Source: a virus. From it: a stretch of 25,548 nucleotides of DNA. The stretch's first letter is position 1; each line of letters starts with the position of its first letter. The stretch is from the IMG/VR virus record IMGVR_UViG_3300040856_002599, positions 1 through 25,548 of that record. The stretch is one strand, 5' to 3'. Under the pieces are notes generated by a model. It ran no database searches and was not told where the DNA came from. It saw only the letters and a list, made by a program, of their open reading frames with translations. Positions 19,155 through 25,548 of the stretch are shown piece by piece. The position numbers and the translations under genes are program-made.

Positions 19155-19502
19155 GTGGTAGTTGGTAGAAATAAGCTTTTTCTACCAACTGTAACATCTT
19201 GTAACAAGGCTAAATATTAATCTAAGGTTATTTTTTGTTCGTCAATATTTGATCAATTTGTTTAAAAACTGGGCTAAATTTACATAATGTTACAGTTGGT
19301 AGAGAATTTGTCGTGGTAGAGGTTGGTAGAAATAAGCTTTTTCTACCAAAAAAAGGTCAAAAACCAGTCTAGTCTTGGTAGAGGTTGGTAGAAGAACCTT
19401 TAGGTTCTACCAACTTCTACCAACTACCGGCGGGGGTATTGTTTAAATAGATTAAATATTAATCAAAGTAATATTCTCTACCAGTTTCTACCAATTTCTA
19501 CC
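19155..19502. other. Iteron-rich, hairpin-rich region, candidate replication origin
   Basis: The 480-bp gap after the primase-helicase holds no gene. In it GGTAG occurs 7 times and its complement CTACC 8 times, many at exactly 10-bp steps (19315/19325, 19377/19387, 19407/19417, and 19478/19488/19498). A 27-bp hairpin built on TTGGTAGAAA/TTTCTACCAA occurs twice, identically, at 19162-19188 and 19323-19349. A 17-bp arm (19181-19197) is repeated inverted at 19287-19303. AT-rich segments lie between, including a 12-bp repeat TAAATATTAATC at 19211 and 19453. Helically phased iterons plus AT-rich DNA next to the primase gene fit an origin. Proof is lacking. Confidence 0.6.
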
Positions 19503-19555
19503 GAAAACAGACAATGAGCAATAAACAGTCAAATTATTAAACTTTTTCGAGTCAC

Positions 19556-19582
19556 TTGTTTTAACCGCACGGTCAATATAAT
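19556..19582 (+). promoter_or_regulatory. Promoter of the HTH/RusA operon
   Basis: A perfect TATAAT (19577-19582) is preceded by a weaker -35, TTGTTT (19556-19561, 15-bp spacer) or ACTTGT one register upstream with 17 bp. It lies 42 bp before the first gene of the rightward operon. Confidence 0.5.
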
Positions 19583-19624
19583 ATTGGTTTTATCAGCTCA
19601 ATTTATCCGTTAGATGGTGGTGTT

Positions 19625-19954
19625 ATGGAATCACAATACATCAGAAATTTTGCAGAGCACGAAAACGAGCAATTTATAAAAAGTGAGCAGAGGGCGAAAA
19701 TTGCTCAGGAAGTGGAAGCGTTCTTGGCCAATGGTGGTGAGATTAAAAAAGAGCCGATTTATGTCAGGTTGCCAGATTCAAAGATTTCAACGCAACAGCT
19801 CAAAGATGGCGATGAAGGCTCAGAGGCGCGAAGGCGTGAAGCGCTCAGGATGCATCGATCAGGGTTCAAGGAGAGCAGCATAGCGGCGAAGTTGGGCTTA
19901 AGCGTAGGCACGGTTCAAAAATATTTAAACGGAGGTGTACGTGCCATCTGGTAA
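19625..19954 (+). CDS. 109-residue HTH protein
   Basis: The C-terminal third carries a clear helix-turn-helix: RRREALRMHRSGFKESSIAA with KLGLSVGTVQKYLNG (about 68-103), like the HTH of resolvases and sigma region 4. The N-terminal part is acidic and helical (EHENEQFIKSEQRAKIAQEV). GGTGG lies just before the ATG. It is the first gene of the operon that ends in RusA, so it may activate late transcription or bind the nearby iterons. Both roles are inference. Confidence 0.65.
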   Translation: MESQYIRNFAEHENEQFIKSEQRAKIAQEVEAFLANGGEIKKEPIYVRLPDSKISTQQLKDGDEGSEARRREALRMHRSGFKESSIAAKLGLSVGTVQKYLNGGVRAIW

Positions 19955-20279
19955 CGTTACGAAGGTAGACTTAACACGAGTGCTTAGCGAGAGCGCTTTG
20001 ATTTTTAGTCGAGCAGATACGAAGCTTGAAGATGTTGCTTATGCGACACGGGTTCCAAGGCCGCTTTTGGTCTATCATTTCGGCACAAAAAAGAAACTGT
20101 ATAACAAATCATTGGAACACGCTCAAAAAAACGTCGAAAGGGGCCATTTTGGGGAAAATAACAGGTATTTGGTGTTTGTTATTTATGATTTGGTGACTAA
20201 GCGCGACTTAAACGGGGTTTATTCGTTGCTACAGCGCTTTTTCAGTGATTCTAATGCCGTAGGTGCGGTGAACTCATGA
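19941..20279 (+). CDS. Small TetR-type HTH protein without ligand domain
   Basis: I choose the GTG at 19941, 5 nt after GGAGG. The product (112 residues) has the N-terminal TetR signature: ESALIFSRADTKLEDVAYAT, then RVPRPLLVYHFGTKKKLYNK (pattern IAxxAGVSxxxLYxHFxxKxxLY). The long ligand-binding domain of TetR proteins (about 150 residues) is missing; only about 60 helical residues follow. It overlaps the HTH gene upstream by 14 bp and the next gene by 4 bp. It may be a phage DNA-binding adaptor. Confidence 0.65.
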   Translation: MPSGNVTKVDLTRVLSESALIFSRADTKLEDVAYATRVPRPLLVYHFGTKKKLYNKSLEHAQKNVERGHFGENNRYLVFVIYDLVTKRDLNGVYSLLQRFFSDSNAVGAVNS

Positions 20280-20494
20280 CGGCGCTCACAGGGCCTCACA
20301 GTCGCTTGAAGCCATGGCGCAAAAGCCACGATTTGCTTGATGATCTTCGCGGCGATGCTTATGTGATCAATCACTATACAATGAGCGTGACAGGTAAGCG
20401 AAGCGATTTAACAGTTGAGCGAATAGCACGCATTCATGCCTTCGCTGTTTTGGCAGTCGATGAGATCATAACAAACATGACACGGAGGCCGTGA
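20276..20494 (+). CDS. 72-residue hypothetical protein
   Basis: The ATG overlaps the TetR-like gene's TGA. The product is basic at the start (HSRLKPWRKSHDLLDD) with a helical second half (LTVERIARIHAFAVLAVDEI). No membrane helix or known motif is seen. It shares its TGA with the ATG of the next gene. Position between regulators and nucleotide/recombination genes gives no firm hint. Confidence 0.5.
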   Translation: MTALTGPHSRLKPWRKSHDLLDDLRGDAYVINHYTMSVTGKRSDLTVERIARIHAFAVLAVDEIITNMTRRP

Positions 20495-20892
20495 TGGTTG
20501 CTGAAATTGTGGACTTTGACGAAGCGGGGCAGGACATTCGAGAGGGGCGCGTGTTAGGCATTGCGGAGAAAATACTGGATAATGACGGCGTGTTTGTTGT
20601 TTATGACAAGCAAGAAAAAGAGCTGTATCAATTTAATTTGTGCAATCAATCGCTAAGTTATTTTATTAAAGGTTTTTGTGGCATTATTTATCAAGACGAC
20701 TATCAGGACGTTTATTTAATTCTTGAGGATATGCTAGAGCACGAAAAACCGGAATCAGACTTTGATAGCTTAGAATTTATTGTTGAGGGTAAAGCGGAAA
20801 AATTTACAAAACTGCAAGCAACTCTGTTTTGTGTTGGTGTTGCGCACGCTTACAATTACGTGGTTAATAATAGGGTTTGTATTGAGGTATGA
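20494..20892 (+). CDS. 132-residue acidic hypothetical protein
   Basis: The ATG at 20494 follows GGAGG by 5 nt and overlaps the upstream stop by one base; a GTG 3 bp earlier is also possible. The protein is acidic, with beta-rich N-terminal and central parts (DGVFVVYDKQEKELYQFN) and aromatic-rich segments (YFIKGFCGIIYQDDYQDVY). It resembles no family I know. Its end overlaps the kinase-like gene. Confidence 0.5.
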   Translation: MVAEIVDFDEAGQDIREGRVLGIAEKILDNDGVFVVYDKQEKELYQFNLCNQSLSYFIKGFCGIIYQDDYQDVYLILEDMLEHEKPESDFDSLEFIVEGKAEKFTKLQATLFCVGVAHAYNYVVNNRVCIEV

Positions 20893-21398
20893 AACAATTC
20901 AACGGTAAAAAATTATTAATTCTCGGACATGGGCAGCACGGTAAAGATAGCGCAGCGGAAATAATTCAGCATGAAACTGGTTTGAAGTTTGTTTCATCCA
21001 GCCAAGCGGCGCTAGACGTTATCAGGCCACTGTTAACCGTAGCAACTGGTATAACAGACCCAGTTCAGTTATTTAACACCCGCTCATGGCATCGCCCATT
21101 GTGGCACGAAGCAATAAAGCTCTACAATTCACCTGATAAGACAGCCTTGTGCCGTTACGTTTTAGCGATTTCAGATTGTTACGTCGGCATGAGGTGTAGG
21201 TATGAGTTGGCCGCTTGTCGCGGTCTCTTTCACCATGTTTTTTGGGTTGATGCAAGCGATAGAAAGCCACCAGAGAGTGAAGCGAGTATGTCTATAAAAT
21301 ATGATCCAAGTTACATGATAAAAATAAATAACAATGGATGTGAAAAAGATTTAATTGGGGAAGTTAAAAAGGCGTTAAATAAAGCAATGGGGGAATAA
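20889..21398 (+). CDS. P-loop kinase-like protein, probable deoxynucleotide monophosphate kinase
   Basis: The 169-residue protein starts KQFNGKKLLILGHGQHGKDS: a P-loop GHGQHGKD (13-20), in which the usual Ser/Thr after GK is replaced by Asp-Ser, as in phage dNMP kinases of the GKDT/GKDS type. Basic and Trp residues (SWHRPLWHEAI, MRCRYEL) would serve nucleotide binding, and VFWVDASDRKPPES resembles the family's strand near the lid. It would convert dNMPs into dNDPs for phage DNA synthesis. It lies directly before RusA. Confidence 0.7.
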   Translation: MKQFNGKKLLILGHGQHGKDSAAEIIQHETGLKFVSSSQAALDVIRPLLTVATGITDPVQLFNTRSWHRPLWHEAIKLYNSPDKTALCRYVLAISDCYVGMRCRYELAACRGLFHHVFWVDASDRKPPESEASMSIKYDPSYMIKINNNGCEKDLIGEVKKALNKAMGE

Positions 21399-21743
21399 AT
21401 GGAAATTGAACTACCTTGGCCGCCAAGCGTCAATAGCTATCTTGCCATTGTTGGAAGGCGAAAAGTTAAAACTAAAAAGGCGCGGGAATATTGCAGCGAG
21501 GTAGTTAATTATTTGTCACAACAAAAAGTAAAGGGCTTTGCCAATAACAAAATAAAAATAGAAATCGAAGCGTACCCTCCTGACCTTCGCCGCCGTGATA
21601 TGGACAACATTACCAAGGCATTGTTTGACTCTTTAAAAACGGCAGGACTCTATGACGATGATTCACAGATTTATTTCTTTAGTGTTCGACGAATGGAAAA
21701 GTTGAAAGGCGGCAAGGTATGCTTACGGATAAGCGAGCTATGA
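21399..21743 (+). CDS. rusA: RusA-type Holliday junction resolvase
   Basis: The 114-residue protein has the family landmarks: PWPPSVNSYL at the start, PPDLRRRDMDNITKALFDSL, and AGLYDDDSQI. D67, D69 and D88 match the catalytic aspartates of RusA (D70, D72, D91 in E. coli), and the length is right. It cuts four-way junctions as a dimer and would remove branches from replicating phage DNA before packaging. The start is adjacent to the kinase-like gene's stop, with GGGGGA just upstream. Confidence 0.92.
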   Translation: MEIELPWPPSVNSYLAIVGRRKVKTKKAREYCSEVVNYLSQQKVKGFANNKIKIEIEAYPPDLRRRDMDNITKALFDSLKTAGLYDDDSQIYFFSVRRMEKLKGGKVCLRISEL

Positions 21744-21907
21744 AGATCACAAAATTGTTGCTAAAGGATGGTGACAGCACTCAGATCATATCAGTAGAGA
21801 CTAATCAATATACTGTCGATGAGTTGTTATACTATATCGACCAAGGCGCGTTATTTCTTAGTGATATGACGCCAGCAGAACGCCATCACTTAAAGAATTT
21901 TAATTAA
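21740..21907 (+). CDS. 55-residue small protein after rusA
   Basis: I use the ATG overlapping the rusA stop (MKITKLLLKDGDST); an in-frame ATG at 21719, with GGCGG nearby, is also possible. The product is a beta-strand start followed by helical TVDELLYYIDQGALF and MTPAERHHLKNFN. No family is recognised. The 96 bp after it hold no visible gene; a weak TTATTATC near 21953 could be part of a promoter for the secreted protein. Confidence 0.5.
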   Translation: MKITKLLLKDGDSTQIISVETNQYTVDELLYYIDQGALFLSDMTPAERHHLKNFN

Positions 21908-22003
21908 ATCTATTGAAATTGGTTGTTATTACTGGTAAGCGGTGTGGATTGTGTTATTATCGGCGTATTACATCCGGTTTAACTCACTGTTAGCGGCTCC
22001 GAT

Positions 22004-23866
22004 ATGCAAAAAATAATTTTCAGCGCCTTGGCCTACCTTCTCTTATCCTCACAGATTCAAGCGGCACCTGTCCCAGTTTCAAAAGTTTGGCAGCTTGACG
22101 ATTGTGGAGGGGGCCGTGGTAATACTTCTGGTTGTGAAACGGCAGACCCTTACATTGCTTTTACTGATGTCATTAGTGGGCCTGATACGGGACTAGGGGA
22201 CGGTTTAGGCAGCGGTACGATTGTCACGGTGTGGGGATTTGGGCTTGGGCCGACTCAGGACAATAGCACAATACAGTATTGTGACAGCGCAAGTGTTTGC
22301 CGCAGCGCGTCACACGTGTATTACTGGAAAAATGCAGACGGTAATTTGCCGGGAGGCCCAGCGGATTTATACGAGTCACACGGGATGCAGGAGATTGCCT
22401 TTTCAATTCCAGATTCAGCGAGCGGAGCGGGTACGATTCGCGTGAATGTTCGCGGTGAAGTTTCCAACACGCTGCCTTTTACGGTTCGAGCCGGTAACAT
22501 TTATTGGGTTAGGCCCGGTGGATCAAATGCTGAAAATTGCTCTTTTGCAAACCCGTGCGAATTTATAGATGCTGGTTTGTCTTTTCCAGGTTATACAAAT
22601 GCGCTAGGAAACGAACGCTTACAGCCTGGTGATATAGTTTACAGTCAGGCAGCAAATGAGCCAGGGCAGGCCGGAGGCGGTCGTGATGTAGGAATGTATT
22701 TGAGAGGGCTTAGCGGTACACTTTCAAACCAAATTGCTTTAGTTTCATATCCCGGCACTAGGGCATTTATATCAAATCCATCCCAAGGCGTTACACCGTA
22801 TTTAACGTCAGGAATCGTTGTTTCAAAATATCAAATAGAAGTTGGTTACAAAGACCCCGGTGATCCAATAGGCGCTGGTTCAACCATTTATTCAAATACC
22901 CATGTTAGGGCAACTGAAAACGGAAGAACGGTCGGCAATCTTTTAACACAAATAGCAAATAAATGCATTAATGGTTGGTCAGGTGCCATTGTTAGTAACG
23001 GCATGGGTGGCAGTAATCACAAAATATATGGAAATCACATAGACTCACTTGGATGTGATAACACAAGCAAATTCCAACACACTTTATACATGAGCGTCAG
23101 AGGCTCTGATGGAGACCCTGAGCCGCAAGCGTGGGAAATTGGCTACAACTACCTAGACAATAATAATGTTCTATACGGGTTGCATAACTATGATGAAACA
23201 TATTCTGGAGACTGCGCCAACCTACAGGGAACTTTGAAAATCCACAACAACGTGGTATTTAACCAAAGAGGCACTGGAATTAATGTGTCAACTAGAGATT
23301 TAAGCGCTCCTGAAAATTTTTGTTGGGCCAATGATCTTGAAGTTTACAACAACGCTTTGATTAATGTTGGATTAGGCGCACCACAAGAAAGCGGAACAGC
23401 ACCAAACGCTATTGTACTTGATGGTGATGCGGATATATCAAGTGTTAAAGTATTTAACAATATTGTTTATGGGTATGGAGAAGTTCAATCTGTTGAAAAT
23501 GCACAAGCCCGTGCAATAGCAGTTAATTTTGATCTAGCTGATCCAACTGTAATTGTTGAAAACAATATTTTCGTACAATCAATGACTTTTGGCGAAAACA
23601 GAATGACATGGATTGATAATTTCACAGAAACAGTTACAGCAGATAATAATATATTCTGGAACTTGGTCACAGGTGATCAAAACGGTGCGCCTGCTTGGAA
23701 CGGTAGCATATATGCAGACCCTCAAATATCTTTAGTCGGGTCAAATCTTTCTTTAAGTGCTACCAGTCCGGCTTTGGGAGCTGGAGGTACAACAAGGCTA
23801 GATCCAAGGGATATTTACGGCAACCTAAGGCCTGCTAATGTTTCAATTGGCGCAACTGAGGAGTAA
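22004..23866 (+). CDS. Sec-exported right-handed beta-helix protein, possible polysaccharide-binding or lyase
   Basis: The 620-residue product opens with a Sec signal peptide: MQKIIFSALAYLLLSSQIQA, then APVP. Residues about 45-165 form an IPT/TIG-like beta sandwich (GSGTIVTVWGFGLGP). From about 167, IYWVRPGGSNAENCSFANPC starts the parallel beta helix, with many short Asn-rich coils (KIHNNVVFN, EVYNNALINV, ENNIFV, ADNNIFW). The C-terminus DPQIS, LSATSPALGAG, DIYGNLRP, IGATEE is the choice-of-anchor Q type end of bacterial secreted beta-helix proteins. Phage tailspikes have no signal peptide, so export is odd here. No catalytic residues can be named. The ribosome binding site is weak. Confidence 0.75.
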   Translation: MQKIIFSALAYLLLSSQIQAAPVPVSKVWQLDDCGGGRGNTSGCETADPYIAFTDVISGPDTGLGDGLGSGTIVTVWGFGLGPTQDNSTIQYCDSASVCRSASHVYYWKNADGNLPGGPADLYESHGMQEIAFSIPDSASGAGTIRVNVRGEVSNTLPFTVRAGNIYWVRPGGSNAENCSFANPCEFIDAGLSFPGYTNALGNERLQPGDIVYSQAANEPGQAGGGRDVGMYLRGLSGTLSNQIALVSYPGTRAFISNPSQGVTPYLTSGIVVSKYQIEVGYKDPGDPIGAGSTIYSNTHVRATENGRTVGNLLTQIANKCINGWSGAIVSNGMGGSNHKIYGNHIDSLGCDNTSKFQHTLYMSVRGSDGDPEPQAWEIGYNYLDNNNVLYGLHNYDETYSGDCANLQGTLKIHNNVVFNQRGTGINVSTRDLSAPENFCWANDLEVYNNALINVGLGAPQESGTAPNAIVLDGDADISSVKVFNNIVYGYGEVQSVENAQARAIAVNFDLADPTVIVENNIFVQSMTFGENRMTWIDNFTETVTADNNIFWNLVTGDQNGAPAWNGSIYADPQISLVGSNLSLSATSPALGAGGTTRLDPRDIYGNLRPANVSIGATEE

Positions 23867-23871
23867 TAAAA

Positions 23872-25548
23872 ATGGCTTCAATAGTTGCAAGGCACACAGC
23901 TTTTGCTACTCAATCAAACACGCAAGTTAGTGTAACTTTAAACGGCGGTGGCACAAATCGATTAATTGTTGCAATTGACATAAACGGTCTTAGTGCAGGC
24001 GGTAACAATGAATTAATTACCGCTACAATTAACGGAGCAACAGCGGGAACAATTACACATAATTTAAGAGCTGTACAAATAAACGACGTAACTTTGGCAT
24101 CAATTGCAGTCTGGAATGATGCTCAACACCCCGGCGCAGGCGTGGCAACATTTGAACTTGAAAGAAGCACTAACGCAGGCCGAAGAAAATGTGTTGTCAT
24201 TTATGAAATACAAGATCATGCACAACAAACAGCGCCTTTCTTTTCTTTAGATCACACCTTGATACAAGACACAATAACATCAGGCGTTGGGACTAACGAA
24301 GATTTTACACAAAATGTTACAGACAAAGCCGGTGTTTTGGGAATTCTATTTCTGGGTATGTCTGATAGTTCATTCTGGGATAATACACCTACACCATCAA
24401 TTAATTTAGCAAATGAGCTTTATATAGATCAGACTTACACACATTTAGTATCGTATGATGATGCAAATATTGCAGACAATGACGAAGATTATACAATAAA
24501 TATTGAATTAACAGGAGGAACGGCACCAACAACTGGTGTTTTAGGCTTTCTTTCTTTTGAGATTGCAGACGTAACAGCGCCAACATTCGACACAGCGCCA
24601 GCGGTAGATACTACAACAGATCAAGGTCATACAATTGATTTTACTCTTGACGAAGCCGGTACAGTTTACGGTGTCAGACTTCCTGATGGAGCAACGGCTC
24701 CAAGTGTTGATCAAGTTATCGCAGGTACAGACGCAGCAGACGCAGCAGCACCAGAAGCAAAAAGCGTAGTTGTTGCGGCCGGTGTTGAAAACTCTTTCTT
24801 GTTTGAAACTGCGAGCGCTTCCACTGCTTATGATTATTATATTGTTGCTACTGATGATACAGATCCAGTAAACAAGCAAGCATCAGTAACAAAGATTGAC
24901 GCAACCACGCTTGATCCAACAGTTAGAATTGATTCAACCGACCCAGCGCAGCCAATCCCCGGATCACCTTTCACTATTAATCTGATACAAGTTACAAACG
25001 CAAGCGGCAAAACAATAACTTTTAATGGCTACACGTTAACACCAACTTCTCAATCAATAGACTTGATCTATTTTGAATCTTTTCCGTATCCGTGGGAATT
25101 ATCAACAGCCGACAGTGATTTTTTAACAAACTATGATTTAGTTGTTACTGATGGCGCAAACACTCACACTGTTCAACGGCAATTTCAAGTTGGCACATCA
25201 GAAGATTATTATGCAATACAGGGTTCCCCGTATCCCGCTGAATCAATTTACAACGACGATACTGGAATAGTAGACACTCAAAAACACTGGGGTTATTTTA
25301 GTGTTGGCGGCCAGTTTGCAACAATCGCAGTGAATGGTGTTGTGAGTGAAGCGGATAACGGATCGATCTACAATTACCGCGTGAAAAACCACGAAAGCCC
25401 CTTTTTATGGAGCGCAGCCGCAACAGAGACTTTTAATGTCGGTACACCTGCGGCGGTAAGTATTAGTATTAATTTAATTGATATCAGCTCAACAGCTCAA
25501 GCGAGCCTTACTGGCCTTCGCTGGGCTTGGTATGACTCAACAGATGAA
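23872..25548 (+). CDS. Appendage/fibre-like beta-rich protein, 3' end beyond the window
   Basis: The frame starts at an ATG 9 nt after GAGGAG and stays open for 559 codons to the window end. The product begins MASIVARHTAFATQSNTQVS, lacks a signal peptide, is rich in Thr, Ala, Asp and Gly, and has Ig-/FN3-like strands (for example DQGHTIDFTLDEAGTVYGVR near residue 250). The last part (QASLTGLRWAWYDSTDE) resembles modules repeated in phage appendage proteins. It probably forms part of a tail fibre or a virion surface protein. It starts 5 bp after the secreted beta-helix gene and is co-transcribed with it. Confidence 0.7.
   Translation, partial: MASIVARHTAFATQSNTQVSVTLNGGGTNRLIVAIDINGLSAGGNNELITATINGATAGTITHNLRAVQINDVTLASIAVWNDAQHPGAGVATFELERSTNAGRRKCVVIYEIQDHAQQTAPFFSLDHTLIQDTITSGVGTNEDFTQNVTDKAGVLGILFLGMSDSSFWDNTPTPSINLANELYIDQTYTHLVSYDDANIADNDEDYTINIELTGGTAPTTGVLGFLSFEIADVTAPTFDTAPAVDTTTDQGHTIDFTLDEAGTVYGVRLPDGATAPSVDQVIAGTDAADAAAPEAKSVVVAAGVENSFLFETASASTAYDYYIVATDDTDPVNKQASVTKIDATTLDPTVRIDSTDPAQPIPGSPFTINLIQVTNASGKTITFNGYTLTPTSQSIDLIYFESFPYPWELSTADSDFLTNYDLVVTDGANTHTVQRQFQVGTSEDYYAIQGSPYPAESIYNDDTGIVDTQKHWGYFSVGGQFATIAVNGVVSEADNGSIYNYRVKNHESPFLWSAAATETFNVGTPAAVSISINLIDISSTAQASLTGLRWAWYDSTDE

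Noticed and set aside
19155-19502. CRISPR-like array
   Set aside because: The repeats are 5-10 bp, occur on both strands, form hairpins, and have no uniform 30-bp spacers. No cas1 or cas2 is present; the Cas4-like gene belongs to a recombination operon.

Overview
The window is a stretch of a tailed-phage genome (Caudoviricetes), as a free phage or prophage. No bacterial housekeeping gene, rRNA or tRNA is visible. Tail, lysis, replication/recombination and regulatory genes are tightly packed, often with ATGA overlaps, in blocks that change strand. The moderate-to-low GC, the beta-helix and Ig-like appendage proteins and the style of the small genes suggest a Gram-negative, probably marine gammaproteobacterial host. 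That host assignment is inference; the phage assignment is firm.

Layout. (1) 1-3.5 kb, rightward: end of the tail module (tail-hub-like protein, a second tail protein), then a lysis cassette with a minimal M15-type peptidase, a 3TM-type holin and a small membrane protein. (2) 6.13-3.47 kb, leftward: a compact operon of about eleven mostly tiny genes, at least six encoding single-helix membrane peptides and many shorter than 60 codons. In its middle a four-helix membrane protein ends on a canonical A AAA AAG slippery heptamer followed at once by TAG. A perfect 8-bp stem starts 6 nt downstream, and an otherwise start-less -1 frame encodes a basic linker and winged-helix-like tail. This looks like programmed -1 frameshifting. 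(3) 6.25-9.77 kb, rightward: an accessory/early operon of small soluble proteins (zinc-ribbon-like, two YopX-like), ending in a complete C5-cytosine methyltransferase. The 3' half of that gene also carries a second, family-like reading frame. Operons 2 and 3 diverge from one almost symmetrical bidirectional promoter. (4) 9.8-11.4 kb: terminator, promoter with two operator-like palindromes, and small genes, one of them cut by an in-frame TAA.

(5) 16.47-11.40 kb, leftward: recombination/replication operon. In order: Sak4-like RecA-fold ATPase, a coiled-coil protein, DUF669 SSB-like protein, DEDDh exonuclease, a small protein, Cas4-like Fe-S nuclease, and a DEAH helicase with altered motifs. (6) 16.5-16.8 kb: divergent promoters sharing a 19-bp palindromic operator, and a Cro-like HTH protein. 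(7) 17.07-19.14 kb: CHC2-TOPRIM-RepA-type primase-helicase, followed by about 350 bp with 15 copies of GGTAG/CTACC, the best candidate replication origin. (8) 19.6-21.9 kb: two HTH proteins (one a TetR-type HTH without a ligand domain), small proteins, a dNMP-kinase-like P-loop protein and a RusA resolvase. (9) 22.0-25.5 kb: a Sec-signal-bearing right-handed beta-helix protein and a long appendage/fibre-like protein that runs off the window.

How the parts would work together: the divergent control region at 16.5 kb drives recombination and SSB functions leftward and primase-helicase rightward beside the origin. RusA and the exonucleases process recombination intermediates before packaging, and the methyltransferase may protect phage DNA. 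The tail and lysis genes at the left edge and the appendage genes at the right edge are probably the two ends of one late region whose packaging and head genes lie outside the window.
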